Below are positions 26,101 through 34,569 of a stretch of 64,000 bases of DNA, piece by piece; the stretch's first letter is position 1; each line of letters begins with the position of its first letter. The stretch is from assembly GCF_016865585.1 (NCBI RefSeq), contig NZ_JAESND010000001.1, forward strand, positions 248,001-312,000, in the 5' to 3' direction. A model generated the notes under the pieces. It had not been told where the DNA came from and searched no databases. It worked only from the letters and a program-made list of their open reading frames with translations. This stretch comes from Jeongeupia naejangsanensis. Its GTDB lineage: Bacteria; Pseudomonadota; Gammaproteobacteria; Burkholderiales; Chitinibacteraceae. The position numbers and the translations under genes are program-made.

Positions 26101-28848
26101 GACCTGCTCGTCATGGTCGTAGGCATAGAAGCCGCCGACCAGCCGCTTGCGCGTCGACTGATACGTGTGGCGAACGGCGTTGACGACCACCTTGCGGCCG
26201 GCCACCGGTTTGCCGCCGGTGTCGAGCACGACCGCCTTCAGTTTCGCCTCGCGCCCGACCGACACCCAGTCGTCGACGGTGACGCCGACCTGCACTGCGG
26301 CCGGCCACAAAGGCACCGTACGCGACAGCGTCTGCACCTCGCCGTTCGGATCGGCGTAGGTCGCCTCGGTCACCATGTCGTACGACCGGTCGATGACCGG
26401 CAGCCCCTTGACCGCCACCTTGCCACCGCCATTGGCATCGAGCGTCAGCGCGGCCTTGTCGAGCATCACCTTGCCGTCGAGCGACACCTGCGCCTCGTTG
26501 CGCTTGGCCTCGGGCGGGCTGAAGGAGTAGCCGTCATAACCTTGCGGGCGTGCATAGCGTTCGCGCAGCATTGCCGATACCTGTACCGGCAGGCCCTTGG
26601 CCGCACCGCCATTGACATAGGCCAAGGAGACATTGAGCGGCACGTCTTTCGGCGCGATGCCGGCCTTCGCCGGCACGGTAAGCGAGCCGGTCATCACCGG
26701 CAGCCGGAACTCCTCGACGCGGAACGTCCCGGTGTACAGCGTCACGCCGTTGCTGCCATAGCCGTCGTCGTCGCTACGCGTCTTGCTCGCGGCTTTTTCC
26801 AGCACGATCGAGTATTCGCCGAGCTTGGCATCCTTGGGTAGTTTGAAGCTCGAATCGGCGTAACGCCCCTGACGCCAGCTCAGCGGTTGACGATATTCCT
26901 GGCCACTGCCTTCGTGGACGATGCGCAGCTGGTCCGGCAACTGCCCCGCCTTCGGCAATGCAAAGCCCTTGCTGGTCTCGACGCGCAGATAGTGTTTCAT
27001 CGACACCGTTTCACCGGCACGGAACAGCATCCGGTCGAGCACCGAATGTGCCTGCACCGATGGCCGGTCGGAGGCACTGGTCGGGAACGGGAAGCGCCAC
27101 GATTCGATGCCGCGGTTCCAGCCCGAACGCACGAAGGACACATCGGTCACGCCCTTGTCGGTCTTGCGCGCAGTCACGAAGTAGCCATCCAGCGTTGCAC
27201 TGCTACAGTCGGGCTGCCCCAGCGCCTGCGGCACGGCCGCAACGCCGTTGGCGCCTGTCTTGCCGTGCCAGCGGGCAACGCCCTTGCAGTCGTAGATGCT
27301 GACGTCGGCCTGCGGCACCGGCACGCCACGATCGAGCGTAGTCACCCACACAGCCGCATTGTCGCGCCCCTGCTTGAAATGCACCGCCAGATTGGTCACC
27401 AGTACCGCGCTGCGCACGTACATGGGCTTGTTGGCGCCCAGCAGCGCCTTGCCGAGCAGGCGCGACTCGATCTCGACCACGTGCAGGCCCGGGGTCTTGA
27501 GCGGAATACCAACCACTTCGAACGGCCACCGCCCCTTGGCATCGGGCTTGCCCGGCAAGGTCAGCGGCGTGACCCCTTTCTGCCCCTTCAACAAACTCAA
27601 CCGCCGCGTTTCGACCTGTTCGGTCTTGCCGCCACGGGTCACCGGCACGACGCTTTCGTGGTAGTCGAGCACCTTGGCCAGCCACGTCATCATGCCCTTG
27701 TCGTCGTTGACCGACAGTGTTTCGGCACCGACGCGCACTTCACCGACCTTGAGGTCGGACTCGACGTTGCGCAGGGTCACCGGCAGCGCCGCGTCGTCGC
27801 CGAGTTCGATGATGCCGAACGGTGCGGCGGCAAACTTTGCCAGCGGCGGATAGTCTGTCGTCTTGAACGCCAGCGGAAACGCCGACGCATTGGTGAGCTT
27901 GCGGCCGGTGTCGTCAACCAGATCACCGGGGAGTTTGATCGTGAACGCACCAAGCGCAGCAAAGGGCGGTTTGAACTGCACCGAGTCGACCGTGCCGTTG
28001 CGTGCATCACGATCGGGTTCCGGAGCCCGCTCGCCCTCGGGCGTCACCAGCCGGATCTTGTCGGCGAGTTTTTGCGGCACTGGCGCGCTGAACGACAGCG
28101 TCACCGGCTTGAACGGAATACACGCGGCCTTGGCATTCTCCCGCGCGCAACTGAAGGACGCACTGAATTCGGGTCGGACATCGAACTCGCGCACTTCGGC
28201 CTTGCCACTGCGCGGCTGGACCAGCACGACCTTCTTGCCCGCCGGCAGCCGTTGCGCACAGCGCACGGCCTCGATCGTTGCCGCCCGCTTCTGCTCGCCG
28301 AGGTGCTTGACCAGCGTCGCCGTGTCGGCCGCCGGCAAGCGCGTTACCGGCACACGTTCGGGCAGACCTTCGATCTTGCAGAAAAGCTGGGGCTGCTTAC
28401 CCGCCAGCGCGCCGCTGTAGCGCAGCACGAAGGCTTGGTCTTCCTCGATGGCTTCGCCTCGATCCGGCCAGCTCTCCGCGATTGCCAGCGCGCCGGTCGA
28501 GAACTGGAATGCTTTCTTGCCGTCAACCACGCCACCGTCAATACCCTTGAGACCCGGCTTGAGCGTGAAGCGGCAGGTCGTCTCGGCGGGCAGGTCGCCG
28601 CTGATGTCGACCACCCAGCTTCGGTCGTCGATCCAGCGCCCCTTGCCGGGCAGGTTGCAGGAAACCGAAAACGGCGCGGCGGCCGACACGTCGCCCATCC
28701 GCACCATCGGCGCCGAGAAGGTGGCGCGGACCTGTTCGACCTGCCGGACTTCGCCCTGTGGCGAGAAGGTCGTGACATTGACGGCCGCCTGGGCCGCACT
28801 CAGACCCAGTGCCAGTACACCGGCAGAAAACAGATGAAAGACACGCAT
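23161..28848 (-). CDS. yfhM: Bacterial alpha-2-macroglobulin (YfhM-like), thioester type, no lipobox
   Basis: 1895 residues, longer than E. coli ECAM/YfhM (1653). A Sec signal peptide ends around LSAAQAA/V at 21-22 and contains no cysteine, so it is not the usual lipoprotein. Multiple macroglobulin-like beta domains lead to a central region of the macroglobulin type. The thioester motif CLEQ with Cys1437 lies in the complement-like alpha-helical domain and is followed by the receptor-binding-like C-terminus. The protein traps attacking proteases in the periplasm through the thioester. It overlaps pbpC by 11 bases. The 71 bases between its ATG and the hldD terminator must carry its promoter; I see no clear -35/-10 pair. 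Confidence 0.93.
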   Translation of the reverse strand: MRVFHLFSAGVLALGLSAAQAAVNVTTFSPQGEVRQVEQVRATFSAPMVRMGDVSAAAPFSVSCNLPGKGRWIDDRSWVVDISGDLPAETTCRFTLKPGLKGIDGGVVDGKKAFQFSTGALAIAESWPDRGEAIEEDQAFVLRYSGALAGKQPQLFCKIEGLPERVPVTRLPAADTATLVKHLGEQKRAATIEAVRCAQRLPAGKKVVLVQPRSGKAEVREFDVRPEFSASFSCARENAKAACIPFKPVTLSFSAPVPQKLADKIRLVTPEGERAPEPDRDARNGTVDSVQFKPPFAALGAFTIKLPGDLVDDTGRKLTNASAFPLAFKTTDYPPLAKFAAAPFGIIELGDDAALPVTLRNVESDLKVGEVRVGAETLSVNDDKGMMTWLAKVLDYHESVVPVTRGGKTEQVETRRLSLLKGQKGVTPLTLPGKPDAKGRWPFEVVGIPLKTPGLHVVEIESRLLGKALLGANKPMYVRSAVLVTNLAVHFKQGRDNAAVWVTTLDRGVPVPQADVSIYDCKGVARWHGKTGANGVAAVPQALGQPDCSSATLDGYFVTARKTDKGVTDVSFVRSGWNRGIESWRFPFPTSASDRPSVQAHSVLDRMLFRAGETVSMKHYLRVETSKGFALPKAGQLPDQLRIVHEGSGQEYRQPLSWRQGRYADSSFKLPKDAKLGEYSIVLEKAASKTRSDDDGYGSNGVTLYTGTFRVEEFRLPVMTGSLTVPAKAGIAPKDVPLNVSLAYVNGGAAKGLPVQVSAMLRERYARPQGYDGYSFSPPEAKRNEAQVSLDGKVMLDKAALTLDANGGGKVAVKGLPVIDRSYDMVTEATYADPNGEVQTLSRTVPLWPAAVQVGVTVDDWVSVGREAKLKAVVLDTGGKPVAGRKVVVNAVRHTYQSTRKRLVGGFYAYDHDEQVDDLGKVCSGETDARGLVFCDLALKDAGSIELVASADDGEGHSARAAQSVWVSKQDELWFDVDNNDRIDVLAEKESYKPGETARFQVRMPFRKATAWVAIEREGVIETRVVELEGKSPMIEVPVSAAWAPNVYVSVLAVRGRVRDVPWYSFFTWGWKAPVSWWDAYWNEGKDYQAPTATVDLAKPAFKYGIAEIRVGEAGHKLGITVTPDKPGYGVRETAQVTVQVKLPDGKPAPAGTEIAFAAVDEALLELQPNSSWNLLEAMLQRRSYGVETATAQLEVIGKRHYGRKALPPGGGGGFAPTRELFDTLLVWNPRLVLDTNGRAKIAVPINDALTRFRFVAVADAGTGYFGTGSASVAVTQDLQLTSGFAPLVREGDQIRALATLRNGSTRAMNVQISAQAEGLPALPVTKLALPSGEARELVWPMTVPDGLRSLKWTLVANEVGGKAVDRLAFAQQVEPAVPVAVQQATLRRIDAEVSIPLALPVAALPGRGGVSVQLQSRLSAELPAVRRWFADYPYVCLEQKASVAIGLSDRARWDALMAELPVYLDADGLANYFPPREGDAASGSDTLTGYLLAVASEAGWTIPDASREKMLQGLTRFVEGKLKRDAWAPRSDIDARRLAALEALSRYGRAEPRQLAVLAIQPNTWPTAMLVDWLSLLERLPALPDRTAKLAEAEQLLRGRLTYQGTRLQFSTEKDDDWWWLMRSADVNAARLLLVTRSLPGWKDDMPRLLNGLIGRQTQGTWRTTTANVWGSLAVAAFARQFDATPVTGATKVALGDASREQRWPAATPAPIALSWPAGGKGVLNLKHDGAGAPWATVQVSAAVPLKAPLGAGFRVKKTVSAVEQKVAGQYSRGDVLRVKLDVDAQSDMTWVVVDDPVPAGATVLGGGLGRDSAIATRGEKREGEAWPAYEERRFAGYRAYYGYVPRGTFSVEYTVRLNSAGEFKLPPTRVEAMYAPDVFGVFPNAAFKVVDAK

Positions 28849-28919
28849 CGGGGCGCCCCGGAAAATGGCAAGTCGATATTCTTACATAAAATTTTCATCC
28901 AGCTCGAGCAGCGGAAAGC

Positions 28920-28945
28920 AAAAAGCCGGCTTTCGCCGGCTTTTT
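28920..28945. terminator. Terminator after hldD
   Basis: AAAAAGCCGGC, a 4-base loop, GCCGGCTTTTT: perfect 11-bp symmetric stem including A/T tracts. It lies 19 bases past the hldD stop and closes the motA-to-hldD run before the alpha-2-macroglobulin gene. Confidence 0.85.
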
Positions 28946-28964
28946 GTTCGTGCATTGCGTCGGA

Positions 28965-29960
28965 TCAGCCCTGAAGCAGCGATTCCACATAACGCGACAC
29001 GCCTTCCTGCACGGTCAGGAACGCTTCGGTATAGCCGGCTTCGCGCAGCAGCGTGAGGTCCGCCTCGGTATGGCACTGGTATTTGCCCTTGAGCGCGTCC
29101 GGGAAATCGATGTACTCAAGAATCCCGTTGCCGACCATCTCGTCGAGCGTCAGGATCGACTTGCCCTCGGCGGCACGGCAAGTATTGACCACGGTCGACG
29201 CAACGTCGTTGAACGGTTGCGCCTGACCCGAACCGAGGTTGTAAATGCCGCAGACTTCATCATTGTCGAGGAACCACAGGTTGGCCTTGACGATGTCCTC
29301 GACCGACACGAAATCGCGCAGATGGCCGCCCGGCACATAGCCGCCGTACTCGCCGAACAGCTTGACCTTGCCCGACTCGCGATACTGGTTGAAGTTGTGG
29401 AACGCCACCGACGCCATCCGGCCCTTGTGCCATTCGCGCGCGCCGTAGACGTTGAAGTAGCGGAAGCCGACTGCCTGTGCGGAAAGCTCCTCCCAGCGGC
29501 GACGCAGCACCTGATCGAACAGCAGCTTCGAATAGCCGTAGACGTTGAGCGGGCCTTCGCACTCCGGATCCTCGCGGAAGCCGTTGTCGCCGTTGCCGTA
29601 AGTCGCCGCGCTCGACGCGTAGATGAATTGCGCCTCTTCGGCCTGGCACCACTCGAACAGCCCCAGTGTGTACTGGTAGTTGTTCTCCATCATGTACTTG
29701 CCGTTGTGCTCCATCGTGTCGGAGCACGCGCCCTGATGCAGGATGGCGGTGATCTCGCCGTCGTACCGGCCGCTGGCGAGTTCGGCGATGAAGTCGTTCT
29801 TGTCGACGAAGTGGCTGATCTGCGTGTCGGCCAGATTGCGGAACTTGTCGCCACGGGTGAGGTTGTCGACGGCGATGATGTCGGTTTCGCCGCGGGCATT
29901 CAGGCCCTTGACGATGTTCGAGCCGATAAAGCCGGCTGCGCCGGTCACCACGATTGCCAT
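28965..29960 (-). CDS. hldD: ADP-L-glycero-D-manno-heptose 6-epimerase
   Basis: 331 residues, short-chain dehydrogenase fold. The NADP-binding GAAGFIG is at 7-13. The ASSAATYG segment and the catalytic Tyr/Lys pair in YGYSKLLFD follow. [37 protein letters not shown] and the [11 protein letters not shown] end are specific to HldD/RfaD. It converts ADP-D-glycero- to ADP-L-glycero-manno-heptose for the LPS inner core. It starts one base after the GH9 stop, so it is translated from the same mRNA. None of the other heptose genes (hldE, gmhA, gmhB) are in the window. Confidence 0.96.
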   Translation of the reverse strand: MAIVVTGAAGFIGSNIVKGLNARGETDIIAVDNLTRGDKFRNLADTQISHFVDKNDFIAELASGRYDGEITAILHQGACSDTMEHNGKYMMENNYQYTLGLFEWCQAEEAQFIYASSAATYGNGDNGFREDPECEGPLNVYGYSKLLFDQVLRRRWEELSAQAVGFRYFNVYGAREWHKGRMASVAFHNFNQYRESGKVKLFGEYGGYVPGGHLRDFVSVEDIVKANLWFLDNDEVCGIYNLGSGQAQPFNDVASTVVNTCRAAEGKSILTLDEMVGNGILEYIDFPDALKGKYQCHTEADLTLLREAGYTEAFLTVQEGVSRYVESLLQG

Positions 29961-29961
29961 A

Positions 29962-31653
29962 TCAGTTTTCCTTTTTCAGTCGGGTGCACAGCGCGAGGAA
30001 CAGCCACGCGCCGTGCGGCATCCATTGTTCGGTCCAGCGCCAGCTGTTTGCCATCGTCGCGATCTCGGACTTCTTGAAGTCGATATCCTGGTCGTCGTCG
30101 AAGCCGCCGGTAATGCCGTTGCACACGCCACCAGGCGCATTGTAAAACCCAGGCTCGTAACGCGGGTTGTTTCGCCCCCAGCCTTGCAGCATGCAGGCGT
30201 CGTACGGATTGGCACCGAGCACCCAGTCGAGCGCGTTCTGGCCATGCGCGGCAATGCGCCCGGCCAGTTCGGGCTCGCCCGCAAACAGGGCAGCAGCCCG
30301 GCCGGCCGACGCGGCCACCGAGCCGAGCCGGGCATTTTCGCCCTGCCACCAGTAGCCGGTGCCGTTATCGTGCGGAATGAAGAACTGCGTCTTGGCGTCC
30401 TGCCCCGGCAGTTTGACGTACTGGCGCGGATAACCGAACGGATTCGTCACCTCACCGGTAATGCGCAGCTCGTACTCGTACGCACTGCGCAGTGCTTCGC
30501 GAATGCGGCCGGCCAACGGGCTTGCCGGCACCACTTCCAGATAACGCATCAGCGCAATCAACGGCAGGCCGGACTCGGCGGCATGGAAATAGCTGCGCTG
30601 GCCCAGCGCATCGGCTGCAAACCAGCCTTCGGCCTGCTGACGCTCGAGCAGATTCAGGACGCGACGGGTCGCGGCATCGGCATAGACGCCGTCACCGGTC
30701 ACCGCCAACAGCTCGGTTGCGGCCAGCAGCGCACAGTAGTCGTCGATGATGTTCTCGACGCCGTCTTCCAGATAGGCGACGTTGTTGACTTCGAGATGGG
30801 CAAAACCGGTCTGTGCCACTTTCAGGTAATCGGCACGGGCAAAGCCTTCGCCGTCGCGCCCCAGCGTCGACGCGCGAGCCAGTGCGGCGATCGCACTGCC
30901 GGCACCATGACGGTACGCAGACTGGTAGGTCTCGTACTTGTCGCCCTTCTGCGTCTTGTATTCGCAGATGTCGCGACGGTTTTCGTCCTTGCTCCACTGG
31001 TCGAACACCGTCATGTAGAAATAGCCGGCCGGATCCTGCATCCGGACGAGGAAATCGGCACCGTGCAGGGCCTCATCGACGATGCGCTCGTTGAACCACT
31101 TCGATTGCTGCGGCAGCTGCGCCAGCCCGTCGATCAGGTTCCACACCACCTGCGGCGTCTGCTGCGGGTTCATGAACTGCGCGAACGACAAGTGGCTCAG
31201 GTATTTGGAGCAGTCGCCCGAGGCGTCGTACCAACCCCCATGAACGTCACGACGCTCGTCCGACCCCCACTTGGGCCGCGAACGGTCGGCCAGATCGTAT
31301 AGCCCGGTGCAACGCTGACCCTTGATGTAGTGAACGATATCCGACAGCAACAGTTCGCCGAACAGGCCTTCGCCGATCGAGAACGCATGCGACACCAGTG
31401 CCGGCGTCACGCCATCAATCACGAGAAAGTATTCACCCGGCGCGGTCAGGGCGCTGAAGTCGGCCGACCAGAAATGCCAGTTTTTCCAGCGGGCCACGCC
31501 GCCCTCGGCACGGACTTCGCCGCGATGCACACATTCACGCGATTCGGCACTGTAAACGCCGAAGGTGGACAGCGCAGCCTCGGCCGGGGCCTCGATCAGC
31601 GCCTGCTTGCGGGTGCCGGGTTCAAAACCGAGGTGGTTGAACAGGATTTTCAT
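29962..31653 (-). CDS. Cytosolic GH9 glycoside hydrolase (candidate glucosaminidase)
   Basis: 563 residues without a signal peptide. An N-terminal Ig-like domain of the CelD type (about 2-92) precedes the (alpha/alpha)6 GH9 catalytic domain (about 98-560). The Asp pair is in [12 protein letters not shown] (Asp136, Asp143, Asp147), and the proton-donor Glu530 lies near the C-terminus in [12 protein letters not shown]9 is best known for cellulases. However, a cytosolic enzyme next to a ROK amino-sugar/sugar kinase matches the Vibrio chitin-operon GH9 enzymes that split glucosamine disaccharides, so an exo-beta-glucosaminidase or cellobiase role is likely. It lies 31 bases after the kinase gene and one base before hldD. 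Confidence 0.85.
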   Translation of the reverse strand: MKILFNHLGFEPGTRKQALIEAPAEAALSTFGVYSAESRECVHRGEVRAEGGVARWKNWHFWSADFSALTAPGEYFLVIDGVTPALVSHAFSIGEGLFGELLLSDIVHYIKGQRCTGLYDLADRSRPKWGSDERRDVHGGWYDASGDCSKYLSHLSFAQFMNPQQTPQVVWNLIDGLAQLPQQSKWFNERIVDEALHGADFLVRMQDPAGYFYMTVFDQWSKDENRRDICEYKTQKGDKYETYQSAYRHGAGSAIAALARASTLGRDGEGFARADYLKVAQTGFAHLEVNNVAYLEDGVENIIDDYCALLAATELLAVTGDGVYADAATRRVLNLLERQQAEGWFAADALGQRSYFHAAESGLPLIALMRYLEVVPASPLAGRIREALRSAYEYELRITGEVTNPFGYPRQYVKLPGQDAKTQFFIPHDNGTGYWWQGENARLGSVAASAGRAAALFAGEPELAGRIAAHGQNALDWVLGANPYDACMLQGWGRNNPRYEPGFYNAPGGVCNGITGGFDDDQDIDFKKSEIATMANSWRWTEQWMPHGAWLFLALCTRLKKEN

Positions 31654-31684
31654 GATCGTTTCTGCCTTTGTCGTTATCGAATGA

Positions 31685-32572
31685 TCAGAACAGTCGTTTA
31701 TTCAGGAACCAGTTGCGCGCAGCGCCGATCATGCCGGCGTGATTGCCCGCACTGGCGAGCACGACTTCGCTCATCTCGCGAAAGCCCGGCTCGATGCGTA
31801 CGCTGATTGCGGCATGCAGTTCACTCAGGAAGCGCTCGCCGCGACCACTGATGCCGCCGCCGACGATGACGCGCTGCGGATTCAATACGTAGATCAGATT
31901 GACGATGCCAGTGGCCAGCAAATCGAGCCACTCATCCACCACTTTGGACATGTGTTCGTCACCGGCATCGCGTGCCGCAAATACCGATCGACCGTCCCAG
32001 TCGCTGCGACCACTGACACGGATCGCTTCGGTGACGAGGCCACGCATCGATGCGTGGTTTTCCCAGCAACGGTCAGCGATGCGCATGTAGCCCCACTCAC
32101 CGGCCGCCGAGCGTGCCCCCTGATACAGCTTGCCATCGATGACGATGCCGCCGCCAATGCCGGTGCCGATCGCCAGCGCGATGTAGTGCTTCACGCCTTT
32201 GGCCGACCCCTGCCAGCCCTCTGCGAGCGCTACGCAATTGACGTCGTTCTCGATCGTGACCGGCAGGCCGAACGCCGCCTCCAGCGCCAGCTTCGGCGAC
32301 AGCCCCACATAATCGGGCACGGCTTCGGCCGCGCCGAGAATCCGGCCGCTCTCGGCATCGACCAGACCGAGCGTACTGATCGCAATGCCGGACACCTCGT
32401 TCTGCGCAACGACCGGCTGCGCCAGCGCGACCAGCCGGTCGAGCAAGGCCGCGGCACCCTCCTGCGCCTGCGTCGGCACCGTATGGGCCAGCAACACTTC
32501 GCCGCTATCGCTGACGATGCCGTACTTGATCTGCGTACCGCCGATATCAAAACTCAGTAGTTTCTGGCTCAT
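31685..32572 (-). CDS. ROK family sugar kinase (glucosamine/GlcNAc/glucose kinase candidate)
   Basis: 295 residues. The ATP phosphate-binding DIGGTQIKYG starts at residue 9. The catalytic Asp is in ENDVNCVALAE, GEWGYM supplies the sugar-contacting Glu/Gly, and the adenosine site is VIVGGGISG. The ROK zinc signature CxCGxxGCxE is absent: the corresponding stretch has a single Cys (CWENHASMRGLVTEA), so the subgroup is zinc-less. The start ATG at 32572 shares four bases (ATGA) with the ung stop. It pairs with the GH9 gene downstream, suggesting it phosphorylates the monosaccharide the glycosidase releases. The exact sugar cannot be assigned from sequence. Confidence 0.85.
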   Translation of the reverse strand: MSQKLLSFDIGGTQIKYGIVSDSGEVLLAHTVPTQAQEGAAALLDRLVALAQPVVAQNEVSGIAISTLGLVDAESGRILGAAEAVPDYVGLSPKLALEAAFGLPVTIENDVNCVALAEGWQGSAKGVKHYIALAIGTGIGGGIVIDGKLYQGARSAAGEWGYMRIADRCWENHASMRGLVTEAIRVSGRSDWDGRSVFAARDAGDEHMSKVVDEWLDLLATGIVNLIYVLNPQRVIVGGGISGRGERFLSELHAAISVRIEPGFREMSEVVLASAGNHAGMIGAARNWFLNKRLF

Positions 32573-33258
32573 TCGACTCGCGCCCAATCGATGGGCGCCT
32601 TTCCGTGTTGTTCGAGATAGGCGTTGGCCGCCGAAAAGTGGCCGTTGCCGAGGAAGCCGCGATAGGCCGAGAGCGGTGACGGGTGCGCTGACGCCAGCAC
32701 GCAATGCCGGCTTGCGTCGACATGGGTTGCTTTCTTTTGCGCGTACGCCCCCCAGAGCATGAACACGAGACCATCGTGGCGCTGCGCCAGCTCGGCGATC
32801 ACCGCATCGGTCAACGCCTCCCAGCCGCGCTTGGCATGCGAGCCAGCCCTGTCGGCCTCGACGGTCAGCACACTGTTCAGCAACAATACCCCCTGTTTCG
32901 CCCAGCCCTTCAGGTTGCCGTGCTGTGGTGGCGTGACGCCGAGATCGCGTGCGATCTCCTGCCAGATGTTGCGCAGGCTCGGTGGTGTTCTCACGCCCAA
33001 AGGCACCGAAAAACTCAACCCGTGAGCCTCGCCCTCGCCGTGGTAGGGATCTTGCCCGAGAATGACGACCCGGACATCCTCGGGCGCCAACTCGGCAAGT
33101 GCGGCAAACCAGTGTTCACGTGGCGGATAGATCGCTTTTCCGGCGACCAGTTCGGCATCCAGAAACCCGGACAGCTGTGCAAACCGTTCGCTTTCCGAAA
33201 CTGTCGTCAGCTTCGGCCGCCACGCCTCGGGAATCTGTATTGCGAGGGATGAACTCAT
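32569..33258 (-). CDS. ung: Uracil-DNA glycosylase
   Basis: 229 residues, family 1 UDG. The catalytic water-activating Asp70 lies in GQDPYHGEGEAHGLSFSV. The uracil-binding LLLNSVLTV segment and the minor-groove HPSPLSAYRGFLG loop are present. It excises uracil from DNA to start base excision repair. The ATG at 33258 shares four bases (ATGA) with the upstream PilZ-like gene, and its stop shares ATGA with the sugar kinase. It therefore sits translationally coupled between two unrelated genes. Confidence 0.97.
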   Translation of the reverse strand: MSSSLAIQIPEAWRPKLTTVSESERFAQLSGFLDAELVAGKAIYPPREHWFAALAELAPEDVRVVILGQDPYHGEGEAHGLSFSVPLGVRTPPSLRNIWQEIARDLGVTPPQHGNLKGWAKQGVLLLNSVLTVEADRAGSHAKRGWEALTDAVIAELAQRHDGLVFMLWGAYAQKKATHVDASRHCVLASAHPSPLSAYRGFLGNGHFSAANAYLEQHGKAPIDWARVE

Positions 33259-33746
33259 GGCTTCGTCCCGCGCTCTTGGCGGATTTGCTCGCGATGACAC
33301 CGGAAAACGTAACGCTCGAACGCGTCGCGTGCCGCTGCATGATCCAGCTGCCAGCGCGCCGTGACGACGGTCTCCATGCCATCCGGCTCGACAGCAATGA
33401 CTTCGACCGGCAGAGACAGCAAGTGTGGCAAGGCTTCATCCGGCACCATGGCCAGACACCCCTTGGCACCAAGGGCAACATCATTGGCGGACCAGCGCAC
33501 GTATTCAAGCCCGATGGTCACAGGGGCCGGCAAAGGCAACGAGGGGTTCATCAGTCGCGCCAGCCACAGCAACTGCAAATCGAGCTTTGCCTGCTCGCCC
33601 GTCACTGCTTCGGCACGTTCGGCCGTATCGAAATCGGCCAGCACATCAAGATAACGGGCCACCTCGAAAGGCTGCCAACTAACTTGTGGTTGCCAGACCA
33701 GCGGCAAAACGGCGTCGAAGTGGACGCCCTCGGGGAATGCGCTCAT
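33255..33746 (-). CDS. Possible atypical PilZ-type protein
   Basis: 163 residues, cytosolic. A central helical LDLQLLWLARLM segment, a following beta strand IGLEYVRWSANDVALGAKG and a VPDEALPHLLSLPVEV strand resemble the atypical PilZ (tPilZ-like) proteins of beta/gammaproteobacteria. The RxxxR and DxSxxG c-di-GMP motifs of classical PilZ are not visible. It ends in a basic helix (FERYVFRCHREQIRQ). The ATG at 33746 was chosen over upstream Arg/Ser-rich sequence. It is coupled by ATGA to ung and lies 28 bases after the rRNA methyltransferase gene. A c-di-GMP link would fit the motAB genes upstream, but the family call is tentative. Confidence 0.5.
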   Translation of the reverse strand: MSAFPEGVHFDAVLPLVWQPQVSWQPFEVARYLDVLADFDTAERAEAVTGEQAKLDLQLLWLARLMNPSLPLPAPVTIGLEYVRWSANDVALGAKGCLAMVPDEALPHLLSLPVEVIAVEPDGMETVVTARWQLDHAAARDAFERYVFRCHREQIRQERGTKP

Positions 33747-33774
33747 GGCCTTGGACCGGAACTCAAAACCGGGA

Positions 33775-34569
33775 TTATACCCGCGACGCACCGCCAAGCT
33801 GCCGGACCCGCTCGTACAGGCAGATCGCCGCGGCAGCGCCGACATTCAACGATTCGACGCCAGCAGCCATTGGAATGCGCAAGCGCCGGCTCGCACGTGC
33901 GGCAAGCTCGGGAGAAACACCCTGCCCTTCGGCCCCGAGTACCAGCGCGAGATCGCCGGTCAGATCCGCCTGGTACAGGTCGACCGCGCCATCAAGCAAG
34001 GTGGCCGCCAGCTCGCCCGAAAAGCCGTCCAGCAACTCGCCCAACGATACCCGCTCGATCAACGGCAATACGAAATGCGCCCCCATCGCTGCGCGCAACA
34101 CCCTGGGCGACCAAACGTCCGCGCACCCCGGGGACAGCCAGGCCTGATTCACACCGGCAGCTGCAGCCGTGCGCAGCAACGTACCGACATTACCCGGATC
34201 CTGAATGCCATCGAGCAACAGGACGAACCCGTCACTTCGCGGCAAAGGCGCAGGCGGTATCGCCGTGAGCGCCAACACGCCGGTCTGGCTCGGCAACTCG
34301 GTCAAGGTCGCAAAAAGCATGTCGGCGATCGGGTGCACCGGCACGCCGGCGCGGGCCAGCAAACCGCTCACTTCCGGCCGTGCCATGCCCGCCTCCGTCA
34401 CAAGCAGCCGCTGCAGTGGCCAGCCGGAAGACAATGCCGAATCGATCAGGTGCGGCCCATCCAGCAGCGTCATGCCGAGCTTGAGGCGGTCGCGGCGCTG
34501 CGTCGCAAGTTTGTGCAGCTGCTTGTACAGCGGATTCTGGGGAGACTGGATTGGATCTTGCAGCATCAT
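33775..34569 (-). CDS. SpoU/TrmH family rRNA 2'-O-methyltransferase
   Basis: 264 residues. An N-terminal L30e-like substrate-binding domain (about 10-95) precedes a SPOUT knot domain with the three SpoU motifs: motif 1 DPGNVGTLLRTAAAAGV, motif 2 VLGAEGQGVS and motif 3 IPMAAGVESLNVGAAAAICLYE. It probably methylates a ribose in 23S rRNA (RlmB or YsgA type); the target base is not deducible. The start ATG at 34569 shares four bases (ATGA) with the upstream HDOD/GAF gene, which chooses it over the adjacent ATG at 34566. Confidence 0.88.
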   Translation of the reverse strand: MMLQDPIQSPQNPLYKQLHKLATQRRDRLKLGMTLLDGPHLIDSALSSGWPLQRLLVTEAGMARPEVSGLLARAGVPVHPIADMLFATLTELPSQTGVLALTAIPPAPLPRSDGFVLLLDGIQDPGNVGTLLRTAAAAGVNQAWLSPGCADVWSPRVLRAAMGAHFVLPLIERVSLGELLDGFSGELAATLLDGAVDLYQADLTGDLALVLGAEGQGVSPELAARASRRLRIPMAAGVESLNVGAAAAICLYERVRQLGGASRV

